From the NCBI RefSeq assembly GCF_000245015.1, contig NZ_JH600070.1:1-64000 (forward strand): a stretch of 64,000 nucleotides of DNA. Direction: 5' to 3'. The position numbers and the translations under genes were made by a program. The stretch comes from Beggiatoa alba B18LD (GTDB taxonomy: Bacteria; Pseudomonadota; Gammaproteobacteria; Beggiatoales; Beggiatoaceae). Below, in pieces: positions 26,571 to 34,831 of the stretch. Within the stretch, counting starts at the first letter, position 1, and every line of letters starts with the position of its first letter. The notes under the pieces are model-generated. The model worked only from the letters and a program-made list of their open reading frames with translations, was not told the DNA's origin and made no database searches.

Positions 26571-27557
26571 TTAAACTGTCCGCAAACGTTTAATCCATAT
26601 CAGTGATGCTAACAGTAGCGCGAACGCTAGGGGATAATAAAATAAGGGCGTTGAAGGGCGGAAATATTGATTGTCCTTTTCTATCGGCTCTAATTTATCT
26701 AACTCGGCATAAATTTCTTCTAAAGCTTGGGTATCTCGTGCACGAAAATAACGCCCTTGTGTTTTTTCAGCGATAGCCGTTAACGTTTTCTCGTCTAAAT
26801 CGCTAGATGGGTTAATGCGTCGCGTGCCAAATAAATCCCGAACAAGCATTTCATCTGCGCCAACACCTATCGTATAAATTTTTAATCCTGCCTGTGCGGC
26901 TAAATCAGCCGCTTTGAGTGGCTCTACTTCCCCAGCGGTATTTGCACCATCGGTTAATAAAATCAAAATTCGACTGTTGACGGGTTGATTGCGTAAGCGT
27001 TTTACAGCAAGACCGATTGCATCCCCAATGGCGGTTTTTTGCCCCGCTAAACCAATAGCGGACTCTAACAGTAAAGTACGTACAGTTGTACGGTCAAAGG
27101 TTAATGGCGTTTGTAAATAGGCTTGGTCACCAAAGAGAATCAAGCCAACACGGTCACCAACTCGCCGTTGAATAAAATCTCCAGCAACAGCTTTTGTTGC
27201 GGTTAAACGGTCAACCATTTGTTGATTGAGTTGAAAATCGCCAATTTCCATACTGCCTGATAAATCCACCGCGAGCATTAAATCACGACCACTAATGGGT
27301 AACTCGACAGGCTCGCCTAACCATTGTGGGCGGGCGCAGGCAATGACTAATGCTAACCAAGCAAGCACCATGAACAAGCGTTGTAATTGATATTTTTTCG
27401 GCGTTGTCGGAGTCGCTGTTTGTAATGTGCTAAAGTCTTCTAAAAAGGGTACACGAATCGCTACGGTACGGGCTGGCTTTGCAGGTTTTAACCCGTAGTG
27501 AATCAGTAGCGGGAGCGGGAGGGCTAGAAATGCCCAAAGCCATTCAAATTCCAACAT
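26571..27557 (-). CDS. von Willebrand A domain membrane protein (BatA-like)
   Basis: The 328-residue protein has the BatA layout. A membrane segment at the start (WLWAFLALPLPLLIHYGL) and a second near residue 58-76 (LFMVLAWLALVIACARP) come before the VWA domain. The domain has an intact metal site, DLSGSME near residue 94 and LLTDGANTAG near 199. A last membrane segment follows (LFYYPLAFALLLASLIWI). BatA proteins act with MoxR-type AAA ATPases, none of which is in this window. The CULT gene follows at once. Confidence 0.88.
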   Translation of the reverse strand: MLEFEWLWAFLALPLPLLIHYGLKPAKPARTVAIRVPFLEDFSTLQTATPTTPKKYQLQRLFMVLAWLALVIACARPQWLGEPVELPISGRDLMLAVDLSGSMEIGDFQLNQQMVDRLTATKAVAGDFIQRRVGDRVGLILFGDQAYLQTPLTFDRTTVRTLLLESAIGLAGQKTAIGDAIGLAVKRLRNQPVNSRILILLTDGANTAGEVEPLKAADLAAQAGLKIYTIGVGADEMLVRDLFGTRRINPSSDLDEKTLTAIAEKTQGRYFRARDTQALEEIYAELDKLEPIEKDNQYFRPSTPLFYYPLAFALLLASLIWIKRLRTV

Positions 27558-27902
27558 TTTTTAATTTATTCTGATGCAATTTAGTGAGGGCAATAAAAAA
27601 CTGACTCATTATGTGTGTGTATTCAGGGGAATTAAAGGAAATTTTCATGACAGTTCTGTAATTGATATATATTGCTTTATATTTCATAGTATAAGCAATA
27701 AGTAGATAGAGTTTTCATAGATAACTTGTGTTTATTTATATACCAAAATAGTTTGTAATGCGTATGATTAAGTGTTTTAAATAGATGATTCTATATCATT
27801 CTCTAAGGCAAGTTGAATAGTAGAAATTAGTTAAAGTGCCTGTATCTGTCATCTTATCGAAAATAAAACTTGATACGCTGATTCTCGAATAACGCTACTA
27901 AA
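27558..27902. other. Divergent region between vWA gene and ppk
   Basis: About 345 AT-rich bases with both promoters expected. I see no open frame or repeat copy. I looked for a Pho box near the ATGACAG at about 27647 but the half-sites do not fit the consensus. Confidence 0.4.
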
Positions 27903-30092
27903 GTGACCGTTGTGATGGACAATCCTAGAACAGAAGACCCTCGGGCGCGTGTGTATGCACGCAGAAAAGCCTCTAAAACAACTGAACAATTGACTACCCC
28001 AAGCATTAATACGAATACTATGGAAGAAATCGATTTAAATCGCCCTGATTTATATATTAATCGTGAATTGAGCTTGCTTGCTTTTCATCGTCGCGTACTT
28101 GCTCAGGCAAAAGATACGAGCAAGCCATTATTAGAGCGGTTACGTTTTTTATGTATTGCTAGCTCTAATTTAGATGAGTTTTACGAAGTACGGGTAGCAG
28201 GATTAAAAGAACAGGTTCAGTTTGGCTCTGTACAAACAGGGGCTGATAATTTATCCCCCCAAGAAATTTTAAATCGTATTAGTATCGCAGCGCATGATTT
28301 TGTCGATGAACAATATCGATTATTGAATAATGAAATTATTCCCAGTTTAGAAAAAGAAAATATTTATTTTCTAAAACGTGACCAATGGAATGAAACACAA
28401 AATCAATGGATTAGGGATTATTTTAATAATGAACTCTTACCCATTCTAAGTCCTATTGGTTTAGACCCTGCTCACCCTTTCCCGCGTATTCTGAATAAAA
28501 GTCTTAACTTTATTGTTTCTTTAAAAGGCAAAGATGCTTTTGGGCGCAATATTGACATGGCAGTTGTTCAAGCTCCCCGCGCCTTGCCCCGTTTAATTTC
28601 ACTCCCCGCAGAAGCAAGCCAACGCCCGCAAGAATTTGTCTTTCTCTCTTCGATTATTCATGCCCATGTTGCGGATTTATTCCCTGGTATGGAAGTATTG
28701 GGATGCTATCAATTCCGCCTAACCCGCAATAGCGATTTATTTGTTGATGAAGAAGAAGTCGACGATTTATTGCGTGCATTAGAAGGTGAATTACCTGGCA
28801 GACGTTATGGCGACAGCGTGCGTTTAGAGGTTGCAGATAATTGTCCTGAAAAAATTGTGAATTACTTGCTGAAAAAATTCCAATTAGAACAACGGGAACT
28901 TTTCCAAGTGAATGGTCCTGTTAATTTAGGGCGTTTGATTGCTATCCCTGATATGTTAGACCGTCCTGAGTTAAAATATCCAAGCTTTACATCAGGATTA
29001 CCTAAAAATTTAGGACGCAATTTATTTGCGACGATTCGAGAAGGGGATGTCCTACTCCATCATCCATTTCAATCATTTACCCCAGTGATTGACTTTGTGC
29101 GTCAAGCCGCCGCCGACCCGCAAGTTTTAGCCATTAAACAAACTTTATATCGAACAGGGCCTGACTCTGTGCTGGTTGATGCACTGGTTGAAGCAGCAAA
29201 AGCAGGGAAAGAAATCACCGTTGTTGTGGAATTACGCGCCCGTTTTGACGAAGAGGCTAATATTCGTCTAGCAAATCGATTACAAGAAGCGGGGGCACAT
29301 GTGGTTTATGGCGTAGTGGGCTTTAAGACACACGCTAAAATCATGATGATTATTCGCCGTGAAGGTAAAAAACTCCGTCGTTATGTCCATTTAGGCACAG
29401 GTAACTATCATGCGAAAACCGCCCGTATTTACACCGACTATGGACTATTTACGTGCGACGAAGACATAGGCGAAGACGTGCATAAAATTTTTATGCAGCT
29501 TACATCGTTAGGGCGCAATGCAAAAATGCGCAAAATGTTACAAGCCCCATTCACATTACACAGTGGCATGATTGAACGCATTGCCCGTGAAGCAGAAAAT
29601 GCAAAGGAAGGAAAACCCGCGCATATTATTGTAAAAGTCAACGCATTAACTGAAGCTGAAATTATCAGATCCCTATATCGTGCTTCTATGGCGGGGGTTA
29701 AAATTGACTTAATCGTGCGGGGAATTTGTTGTTTACGCCCAGGTGTAGAAGGGATTTCAGAAAATATCCACGTGCGTTCTGTCGTTGGACGCTTTTTAGA
29801 ACATACACGCTGTTTTTACTTCCATAATGATGGCAAGCCAGAAGTGTATTGTGCCAGTGCAGATTGGATGGACCGCAACCTACTGAAACGAGTAGAAGAA
29901 TGTTTCCCGATTGAACATCCTGAATTAAAAGAGCGCGTGATTGAACAAGGGTTAAAACTCTATTTAGCCGATAATACTCAAGCATGGGTATTAGACAGTG
30001 AGGGCAATTACACATGGCTAAAACCGAAAGAGGGAGAAGCCCCTATTTCAGCGCAAACAACGCTCTTGCAACATTTGACAGATAAAGCGTAA
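27903..30092 (+). CDS. ppk: Polyphosphate kinase 1
   Basis: PPK1 makes long-chain polyphosphate from ATP. The 729-residue protein has the N-terminal domain (DLYINRELSLLAFHRRVL), the head domain, and the two catalytic phospholipase D-like domains. The autophosphorylated histidine is in YVHLGTGNYHAKTARIYTDY (about residue 496) and the second active-site histidine is in FYFHNDGKPEVYCASADW (about residue 641). The GTG start adds about 40 residues ahead of the common start (near the MEEIDLNRPDLY methionine), so the true start may be 27915 or 28020. Polyphosphate granules are usual in large sulfur bacteria. Confidence 0.95.
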   Translation: MTVVMDNPRTEDPRARVYARRKASKTTEQLTTPSINTNTMEEIDLNRPDLYINRELSLLAFHRRVLAQAKDTSKPLLERLRFLCIASSNLDEFYEVRVAGLKEQVQFGSVQTGADNLSPQEILNRISIAAHDFVDEQYRLLNNEIIPSLEKENIYFLKRDQWNETQNQWIRDYFNNELLPILSPIGLDPAHPFPRILNKSLNFIVSLKGKDAFGRNIDMAVVQAPRALPRLISLPAEASQRPQEFVFLSSIIHAHVADLFPGMEVLGCYQFRLTRNSDLFVDEEEVDDLLRALEGELPGRRYGDSVRLEVADNCPEKIVNYLLKKFQLEQRELFQVNGPVNLGRLIAIPDMLDRPELKYPSFTSGLPKNLGRNLFATIREGDVLLHHPFQSFTPVIDFVRQAAADPQVLAIKQTLYRTGPDSVLVDALVEAAKAGKEITVVVELRARFDEEANIRLANRLQEAGAHVVYGVVGFKTHAKIMMIIRREGKKLRRYVHLGTGNYHAKTARIYTDYGLFTCDEDIGEDVHKIFMQLTSLGRNAKMRKMLQAPFTLHSGMIERIAREAENAKEGKPAHIIVKVNALTEAEIIRSLYRASMAGVKIDLIVRGICCLRPGVEGISENIHVRSVVGRFLEHTRCFYFHNDGKPEVYCASADWMDRNLLKRVEECFPIEHPELKERVIEQGLKLYLADNTQAWVLDSEGNYTWLKPKEGEAPISAQTTLLQHLTDKA

Positions 30093-30129
30093 TTCATGTT
30101 TAAACAATACTAAATTGGTGGTGCTAAAT

Positions 30130-30361
30130 AACCTGAGTTCGGCGAGATTTTTTAAAAAGACAAGCATTTGTCTGAATCAGGATTTTCAGAATTAACAGAA
30201 TTTAAAACCCTTAAACCAAGAAATTAAGGCGAATCACGCTTTTTAATTCTGCTAGTTCTAAAAATTCTGTGAACTCTGATTCAGATAAACAAAGACCTGC
30301 TAGGGTTTCAAAACCTAGCAGGTCTCTGTTTTATTTTATAAATATCGCCGAACTCAGGTTA
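30130..30361. repeat. Palindromic repeat copy with terminator hairpin
   Basis: The copy starts with AACCTGAGTTCGGCGAG and ends with CGCCGAACTCAGGTTA. It contains TTGTCTGAATCAGGATTTTC with CAGAATT-like units, then the inverse, and the hairpin GACCTGCTAGGG...CCTAGCAGGTC at 30294-30324 followed by TCTGTTTTATTTT. It lies just downstream of ppk. Confidence 0.8.
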
Positions 30362-30679
30362 AGTTTACCAGCACGTTTCCCATCCTGTTTGATTCCCAGA
30401 AAATTGCCAATCTCTACCTTCTACGTATTAATACTTAGTGATATAAGTAATATCACGTATATTAACTAAACTGTTATACTACTCACTATTTCATCGGTTT
30501 AATGTGTTACCGCTAAAGAATGCATTCACCAATTTATGATGCGTTATACACTCAAACAACCATCAATTCTAAATTATTGAAGCTTTATTTATAACATAAT
30601 AATTTACAACAATTTTTGTGAGTATAAATTTTGCATGTTTCAATAACGCCAAAAATTCCCATCACTCAAAGGAATCATC
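30362..30679. promoter_or_regulatory. Upstream region of GTPase operon with palindrome
   Basis: The 318 AT-rich bases carry a perfect inverted repeat, GTGATAT (30438-30444) with ATATCAC (30450-30456), spacer AAGTA. A -10-like TATACT lies at 30475-30480. The palindrome is placed as an operator would be, but no known regulator is matched. A CAAAGGAAT ribosome site precedes the first gene. Confidence 0.4.
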
Positions 30680-31327
30680 ATGACCAATGATAAAACTAAC
30701 TACTTTAATACCTTTAACCAACAAATCCGTGTTGCTGAGAGTGCTTTAGAGGACTCTAAAAGCGATGATGCAAAATTAAATAAATTGGTGGAAGCGAATT
30801 TAAACACGGGTATTGGTAGTGTTGAAAAAATCCGCGATATCCTGTTTGGTAATCAAATTCGGGATTACGACAAACGATTCAAACGCTTAGAAGAACGTTT
30901 GATTCAAGAAAATCAACAAATGCGTGATGATATGTCTAACCGTATCCACGCCTTAGAAGAACTGCTGAATAGTGAAGTAGATGCCTTAAGCGAGAAAAAT
31001 AAGGCAGAGCGTCAAGAGCGTATTGTCAATGTTCAAGACATACAGCACGAACTGAACGCACTCAAGAATGATGTCAATGTGCGTAGTATGCAATTAGAGG
31101 AACAATTCAGCAAAGAATTAAAGCTGTTACGTCAACAATTACATAGCAAAACACAAGAAATCATTACTCAATTACGCCTGCAAAACGATAGTTTAACGGG
31201 TTTAGTCAATCAAGAAATTTCTCAGTTACATGAAGAAAAAGTCAGCCGTAGCGACTTAGCCGCCTTTTTCAACGAGTTTGCCCTGCGTTTAGAGCAAAAC
31301 ACGGTTAAAACCATCGATGAGAAATAA
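30680..31327 (+). CDS. Coiled-coil protein, first gene of GTPase operon
   Basis: The 215-residue soluble protein has no signal peptide. From about residue 50 to 190 it is a long coiled coil (LEERLIQENQQMRDDMSNRI, HELNALKNDVNVRSMQLEEQ). The N-terminal 50 residues include GIGSVEKIRDILFGNQIRDY, and the C-terminus ends with RSDLAAFFNEFALRLEQ. The pattern is that of a cytoplasmic scaffold that could partner with the coiled coils of the next protein. The gap to the next gene is 32 bases. No enzyme domain. Confidence 0.78.
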   Translation: MTNDKTNYFNTFNQQIRVAESALEDSKSDDAKLNKLVEANLNTGIGSVEKIRDILFGNQIRDYDKRFKRLEERLIQENQQMRDDMSNRIHALEELLNSEVDALSEKNKAERQERIVNVQDIQHELNALKNDVNVRSMQLEEQFSKELKLLRQQLHSKTQEIITQLRLQNDSLTGLVNQEISQLHEEKVSRSDLAAFFNEFALRLEQNTVKTIDEK

Positions 31328-31359
31328 GCTTAAACTGGTTTTGATGATGTAGGAATACG

Positions 31360-34278
31360 TTGGTAAGTAAGACAACTCAAGATACTTACCAACAAACTGC
31401 GATTAATTGCCACTCACTGACAAACATGATGACCACAATGGATGAGTATAAACAACTTCGTCAACTGCTATCGCATGAAGAAGAAAACTTAAAAAAAATT
31501 GTTTATCAGCTCCTGAAAGACCTTCGTGAGTTTTCTAGTGGTATTAATCAAGTGCTGGATGAACATAGTCATCAACTTGATGAAATACATCAGCAATGGT
31601 TTGATGTACAAACTGATGTTGCACAATATCAAACCACTTTAAAAAATCAAACCCTTCAAGTTACCGAACAACAACAACAGTTAAAAACGGTTGAGAGTAG
31701 CTTACAAAAATATATAGATGCTCAACACCAAAGACTGAATAATTTAGAAAAATATCACCCTGCCGAATTGGTGAAACGCCTCAGCGAGTTTGAACAACGG
31801 GGGCAAGCCTTACAGCGTGAGATTGCAACACATGAAGCCAGCTTAAAACAACAAGCATTAGAATTAGAAGAAAAAAATAAATCATTAGCCACAATAGAAG
31901 CTTATATCCAGCTACAACTAGACCAACAAATCAGCCGATTAAATGCCTTAGAAAAGCATCACCCCGCCGAGTTGGTCAAACGCATCACCAGTGCCGAACA
32001 ACAGTGGCAACAGCTTTATCAAAGCGTTCAAGCACAACAAGCAGATTTAAAAACACAAACAGAAGCCTTAAATGCAACTGCTAAACGGCTCAGTACGAAT
32101 GAAAAATCTTTACAAGAATCAGTTATAACACTAGCAACATTACAACATCAATTAAGCAATCACGACCATCAATTAGCTCATTTAGTTGAAACCAGCCCTA
32201 GCCAACAAGTTGCACAATTAAGTTTAATTACTAAAGAACATACTCGTTTACTCAATGAGTTAATGCAGGATAAAGCACAGCTTGCGACACAAGCGGAAGC
32301 CTTACAAACCCAATTAGTCCAACAAGTAGAACGGCTACAAATTTTAGAGCGCGACCACCCCGCAGAATTAGTGCAACGGTTGGCAGATATTGAAGTCCGT
32401 TGGCAAGAGATTAAAGAGATTGAAGCACGCTTAACAAATACAGAAGGTCGTATTACTGACCTTGCCCATATTTTACCGCATGCCATTCGCCAAGCCTCTG
32501 CACAACATATTCACGATGGTTTAAACAATAACGAAGCAGAATTAACCGAGTCTTTAAAAGAGCCTGTTAAAAACTGTTTAAAACAATCCGTGAATGAAGA
32601 CACACAATCACTTGCTGACGCGCTATTTCCTATCATGGGTCCCGCGATTCGCAAGTCGATTAATGAATCTTTAAAAGGACTGATTCAAGATTTAAATATG
32701 CGCTTAGAACACAGCGTATTATCACCACGTGGGATAGGCTGGCGGATTGAAGCGATGCGCTCAGGGCGCAGTTTTGCCGAAGTGGTTTTACAAAATACCC
32801 TTGTTTACCGAGTTGAAGAAATCTTTTTAATTCATAGACAAACGGGATTATTGTTACAACACATTCATCAAGAAGATTCAACCTTAGGCGATAGCGATGC
32901 AATTTCAGGCATGTTGACGGCAATTCAAGATTTTACCCGCGATTCATTCTCAAAAGATAAAACCGAAGAGCTAGACCGCATCGAGTTAGGCAGTTATACC
33001 GTTTGGTTAGAACGCGCCCCCCATGCTGTGCTTGCCTGTGTCATTCGTGGCGTTCCGCCCTATGAATTTCGTCATTTAATGAAAGCGATTTTAGAAAAAT
33101 TGCACGCACGTTATGGACGAGAACTAGAAAATTTTGAAGGCGATAATACGACGTTTGAAACAACACAACCGTTATTACAAAACGCTTTACAATCCCAGAA
33201 AAAAGAAGAAGAAACCGCCCGCGCAAAACGCTTTTTTTCAATGCCTTTATTGGTCGTTCTCTTCCTCCTGTTATTAGGCATCGGCTATGGCAGTTACCGT
33301 TATTGGCAATGGCAACAAACTTTAGAAAACTATATTGCTGCCTTAAAGCAAACACATGGCATTGTATTTATTGAAGGAGAGACACGCAACGGCAAGTTAC
33401 AAGTGCGCGCTTTACGCGACCCTTTAGCCATAGACCCTGCCAATCTTGCACAACAATACGCAGTAGCCGATAGAGTGGAATTACACACCCAACCCCATTA
33501 CGATTTAACGCCCGAATTTATCCTGCAACGGGCACAACAACGTTTACAACCCCCTAAAACGGTACAACTGCAAGTAACAGAGGTTTCCACCTTAAAGATA
33601 ACAGGCTATGCAACACCCGCGTGGATAGAATCCGTACCAACAAAAGCCTTGCAAGTGGTTGGTGTGACAGATATTAATGTCAGCGAATTAGAAAATATCG
33701 ACCAATTTTTATTAAAACAAGCACAAACACGCTTAAAACCACCGACAACGTTTACACAATTAACCGTAAAAGACACCGTTTTAACCCTAAAAGGAGAGGT
33801 CGAAGCGGCTGACTATTTACGTATCACCAGTGAAACGCCTCAATTAACAGGATATGCAGAAATAGACACCACTGGTCTGATTAATGTCACCCAACAATTA
33901 CAAGAGCTTGAACATCAAATTAGTGCCATCAATATCTATTTTGGTGAAGATTATAATTTCAGTGACTCACAAGAAACAAACCTAACGCAGTTAAGCAACC
34001 TTATAAAACAAATAATTACATTAGCAGAACGCCATCAAAAACACTTAGTGTTTCAAATCAGTGGTTATACCGATGGTTTAGGAACACAACTACATAATCA
34101 AACATTAAGCCAACAACGGGCTGAACGGGTTTATCATGAGTTAAGCATAAGAGGTATTGAAACGCGCTATCTACAAATTGTTCCCCCATTAAATATCCCC
34201 TTTGGAGATATCGCGCCGAATTACTTAGAGCGTCGTGCGTCAATCAAAATACAACAGTCAGTTCAGGGATTGATATAA
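31360..34278 (+). CDS. Membrane-spanning coiled-coil / OmpA-family protein
   Basis: A 972-residue protein in four parts. Residues 1 to about 380 are coiled coil with a repeated unit (LEKYHPAELVKRLSEFEQR, LEKHHPAELVKRITSAEQQ, LERDHPAELVQRLADIEVR). About 440-610 is a globular domain opening with SPRGIGWRIEAMRSGRSFAE and VFLIHRQTGLLLQHI-type sequence (EEIFLIHRQTGLLLQHIHQE), which looks longin/roadblock-like to me. One membrane helix follows (MPLLVVLFLLLLGIGYGSYR, near 632). The rest is periplasmic, with BON-like segments and an OmpA domain (SGYTDGLGTQLHNQTLSQQR, then RRASIKI) that binds peptidoglycan in the family. The start is TTG 31360 after AGGAA; ATGs near 31429 are alternatives. It links the wall to the cytoplasm and sits next to a GTPase gene. 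Confidence 0.85.
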   Translation: MVSKTTQDTYQQTAINCHSLTNMMTTMDEYKQLRQLLSHEEENLKKIVYQLLKDLREFSSGINQVLDEHSHQLDEIHQQWFDVQTDVAQYQTTLKNQTLQVTEQQQQLKTVESSLQKYIDAQHQRLNNLEKYHPAELVKRLSEFEQRGQALQREIATHEASLKQQALELEEKNKSLATIEAYIQLQLDQQISRLNALEKHHPAELVKRITSAEQQWQQLYQSVQAQQADLKTQTEALNATAKRLSTNEKSLQESVITLATLQHQLSNHDHQLAHLVETSPSQQVAQLSLITKEHTRLLNELMQDKAQLATQAEALQTQLVQQVERLQILERDHPAELVQRLADIEVRWQEIKEIEARLTNTEGRITDLAHILPHAIRQASAQHIHDGLNNNEAELTESLKEPVKNCLKQSVNEDTQSLADALFPIMGPAIRKSINESLKGLIQDLNMRLEHSVLSPRGIGWRIEAMRSGRSFAEVVLQNTLVYRVEEIFLIHRQTGLLLQHIHQEDSTLGDSDAISGMLTAIQDFTRDSFSKDKTEELDRIELGSYTVWLERAPHAVLACVIRGVPPYEFRHLMKAILEKLHARYGRELENFEGDNTTFETTQPLLQNALQSQKKEEETARAKRFFSMPLLVVLFLLLLGIGYGSYRYWQWQQTLENYIAALKQTHGIVFIEGETRNGKLQVRALRDPLAIDPANLAQQYAVADRVELHTQPHYDLTPEFILQRAQQRLQPPKTVQLQVTEVSTLKITGYATPAWIESVPTKALQVVGVTDINVSELENIDQFLLKQAQTRLKPPTTFTQLTVKDTVLTLKGEVEAADYLRITSETPQLTGYAEIDTTGLINVTQQLQELEHQISAINIYFGEDYNFSDSQETNLTQLSNLIKQIITLAERHQKHLVFQISGYTDGLGTQLHNQTLSQQRAERVYHELSIRGIETRYLQIVPPLNIPFGDIAPNYLERRASIKIQQSVQGLI

Positions 34279-34325
34279 CAATAAATAGGCATTGTCGTCG
34301 TTGATTAAATACAGAGGATAAATCC

Positions 34326-34826
34326 GTGTCCATGCTTCAAAAAAAGATTTGTATGATTGGAGATTTTTCTGTGGGAAAAACCAGCCTTGTTGCACGTTAT
34401 GTTCATCAAGCATTTTCCGAGAAATATCTTACAACTGTTGGGGTAAAAATTGACACGAAAACAATAACTTTACCATCGGGAGATATAAAGTTTATTTTAT
34501 GGGATATTGCAGGCGCGGATAAACTAACAACCGCCTCTATGACTTATTTACGTGGTGCGGCAGGATATTTGCTGGTTGTTGATGGGACACGTTTACCCAC
34601 TTGGGAAAGTGCGCTAAACCTACATCAATCAGTTATGCAACAAATTGGGAAAAAACCTTTTTTAGTCCTATTAAATAAAGCAGATTTACAAGCGCAATGG
34701 GAAATTACAGATGCGTTACTCGCGCCACAGCGTGAACAAGGGTGGCAGTTTTTAGAAACCAGTGCAAAAGAAGGATTAAATATAGAAGAGGCGTTTTTTC
34801 AACTCGCTATGCAGCTTACAGGATAA
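34326..34826 (+). CDS. Rab/Ras-like small GTPase
   Basis: The 166-residue protein is a compact prokaryotic Rab-like GTPase with all G motifs: GDFSVGKTS (residues 12-20), a switch I threonine around 36-37, WDIAG (59-63), NKAD (117-120) and TSAK (145-148). The residue after the DxxG motif is alanine (A64) where Ras and Rab have the catalytic glutamine, so intrinsic hydrolysis may be weak. There is no C-terminal prenyl site, as expected in bacteria. GTG 34326 follows AGAGGATAA at good spacing. It lies between the OmpA protein and the hybrid kinase, and five bases separate it from the latter. Confidence 0.92.
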   Translation: MSMLQKKICMIGDFSVGKTSLVARYVHQAFSEKYLTTVGVKIDTKTITLPSGDIKFILWDIAGADKLTTASMTYLRGAAGYLLVVDGTRLPTWESALNLHQSVMQQIGKKPFLVLLNKADLQAQWEITDALLAPQREQGWQFLETSAKEGLNIEEAFFQLAMQLTG

Positions 34827-34831
34827 TACTC

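Noticed and set aside
27640-27680. Possible Pho box upstream of ppk
   Set aside because: Only one loose half-site is present and the 11-base periodic partner is missing.
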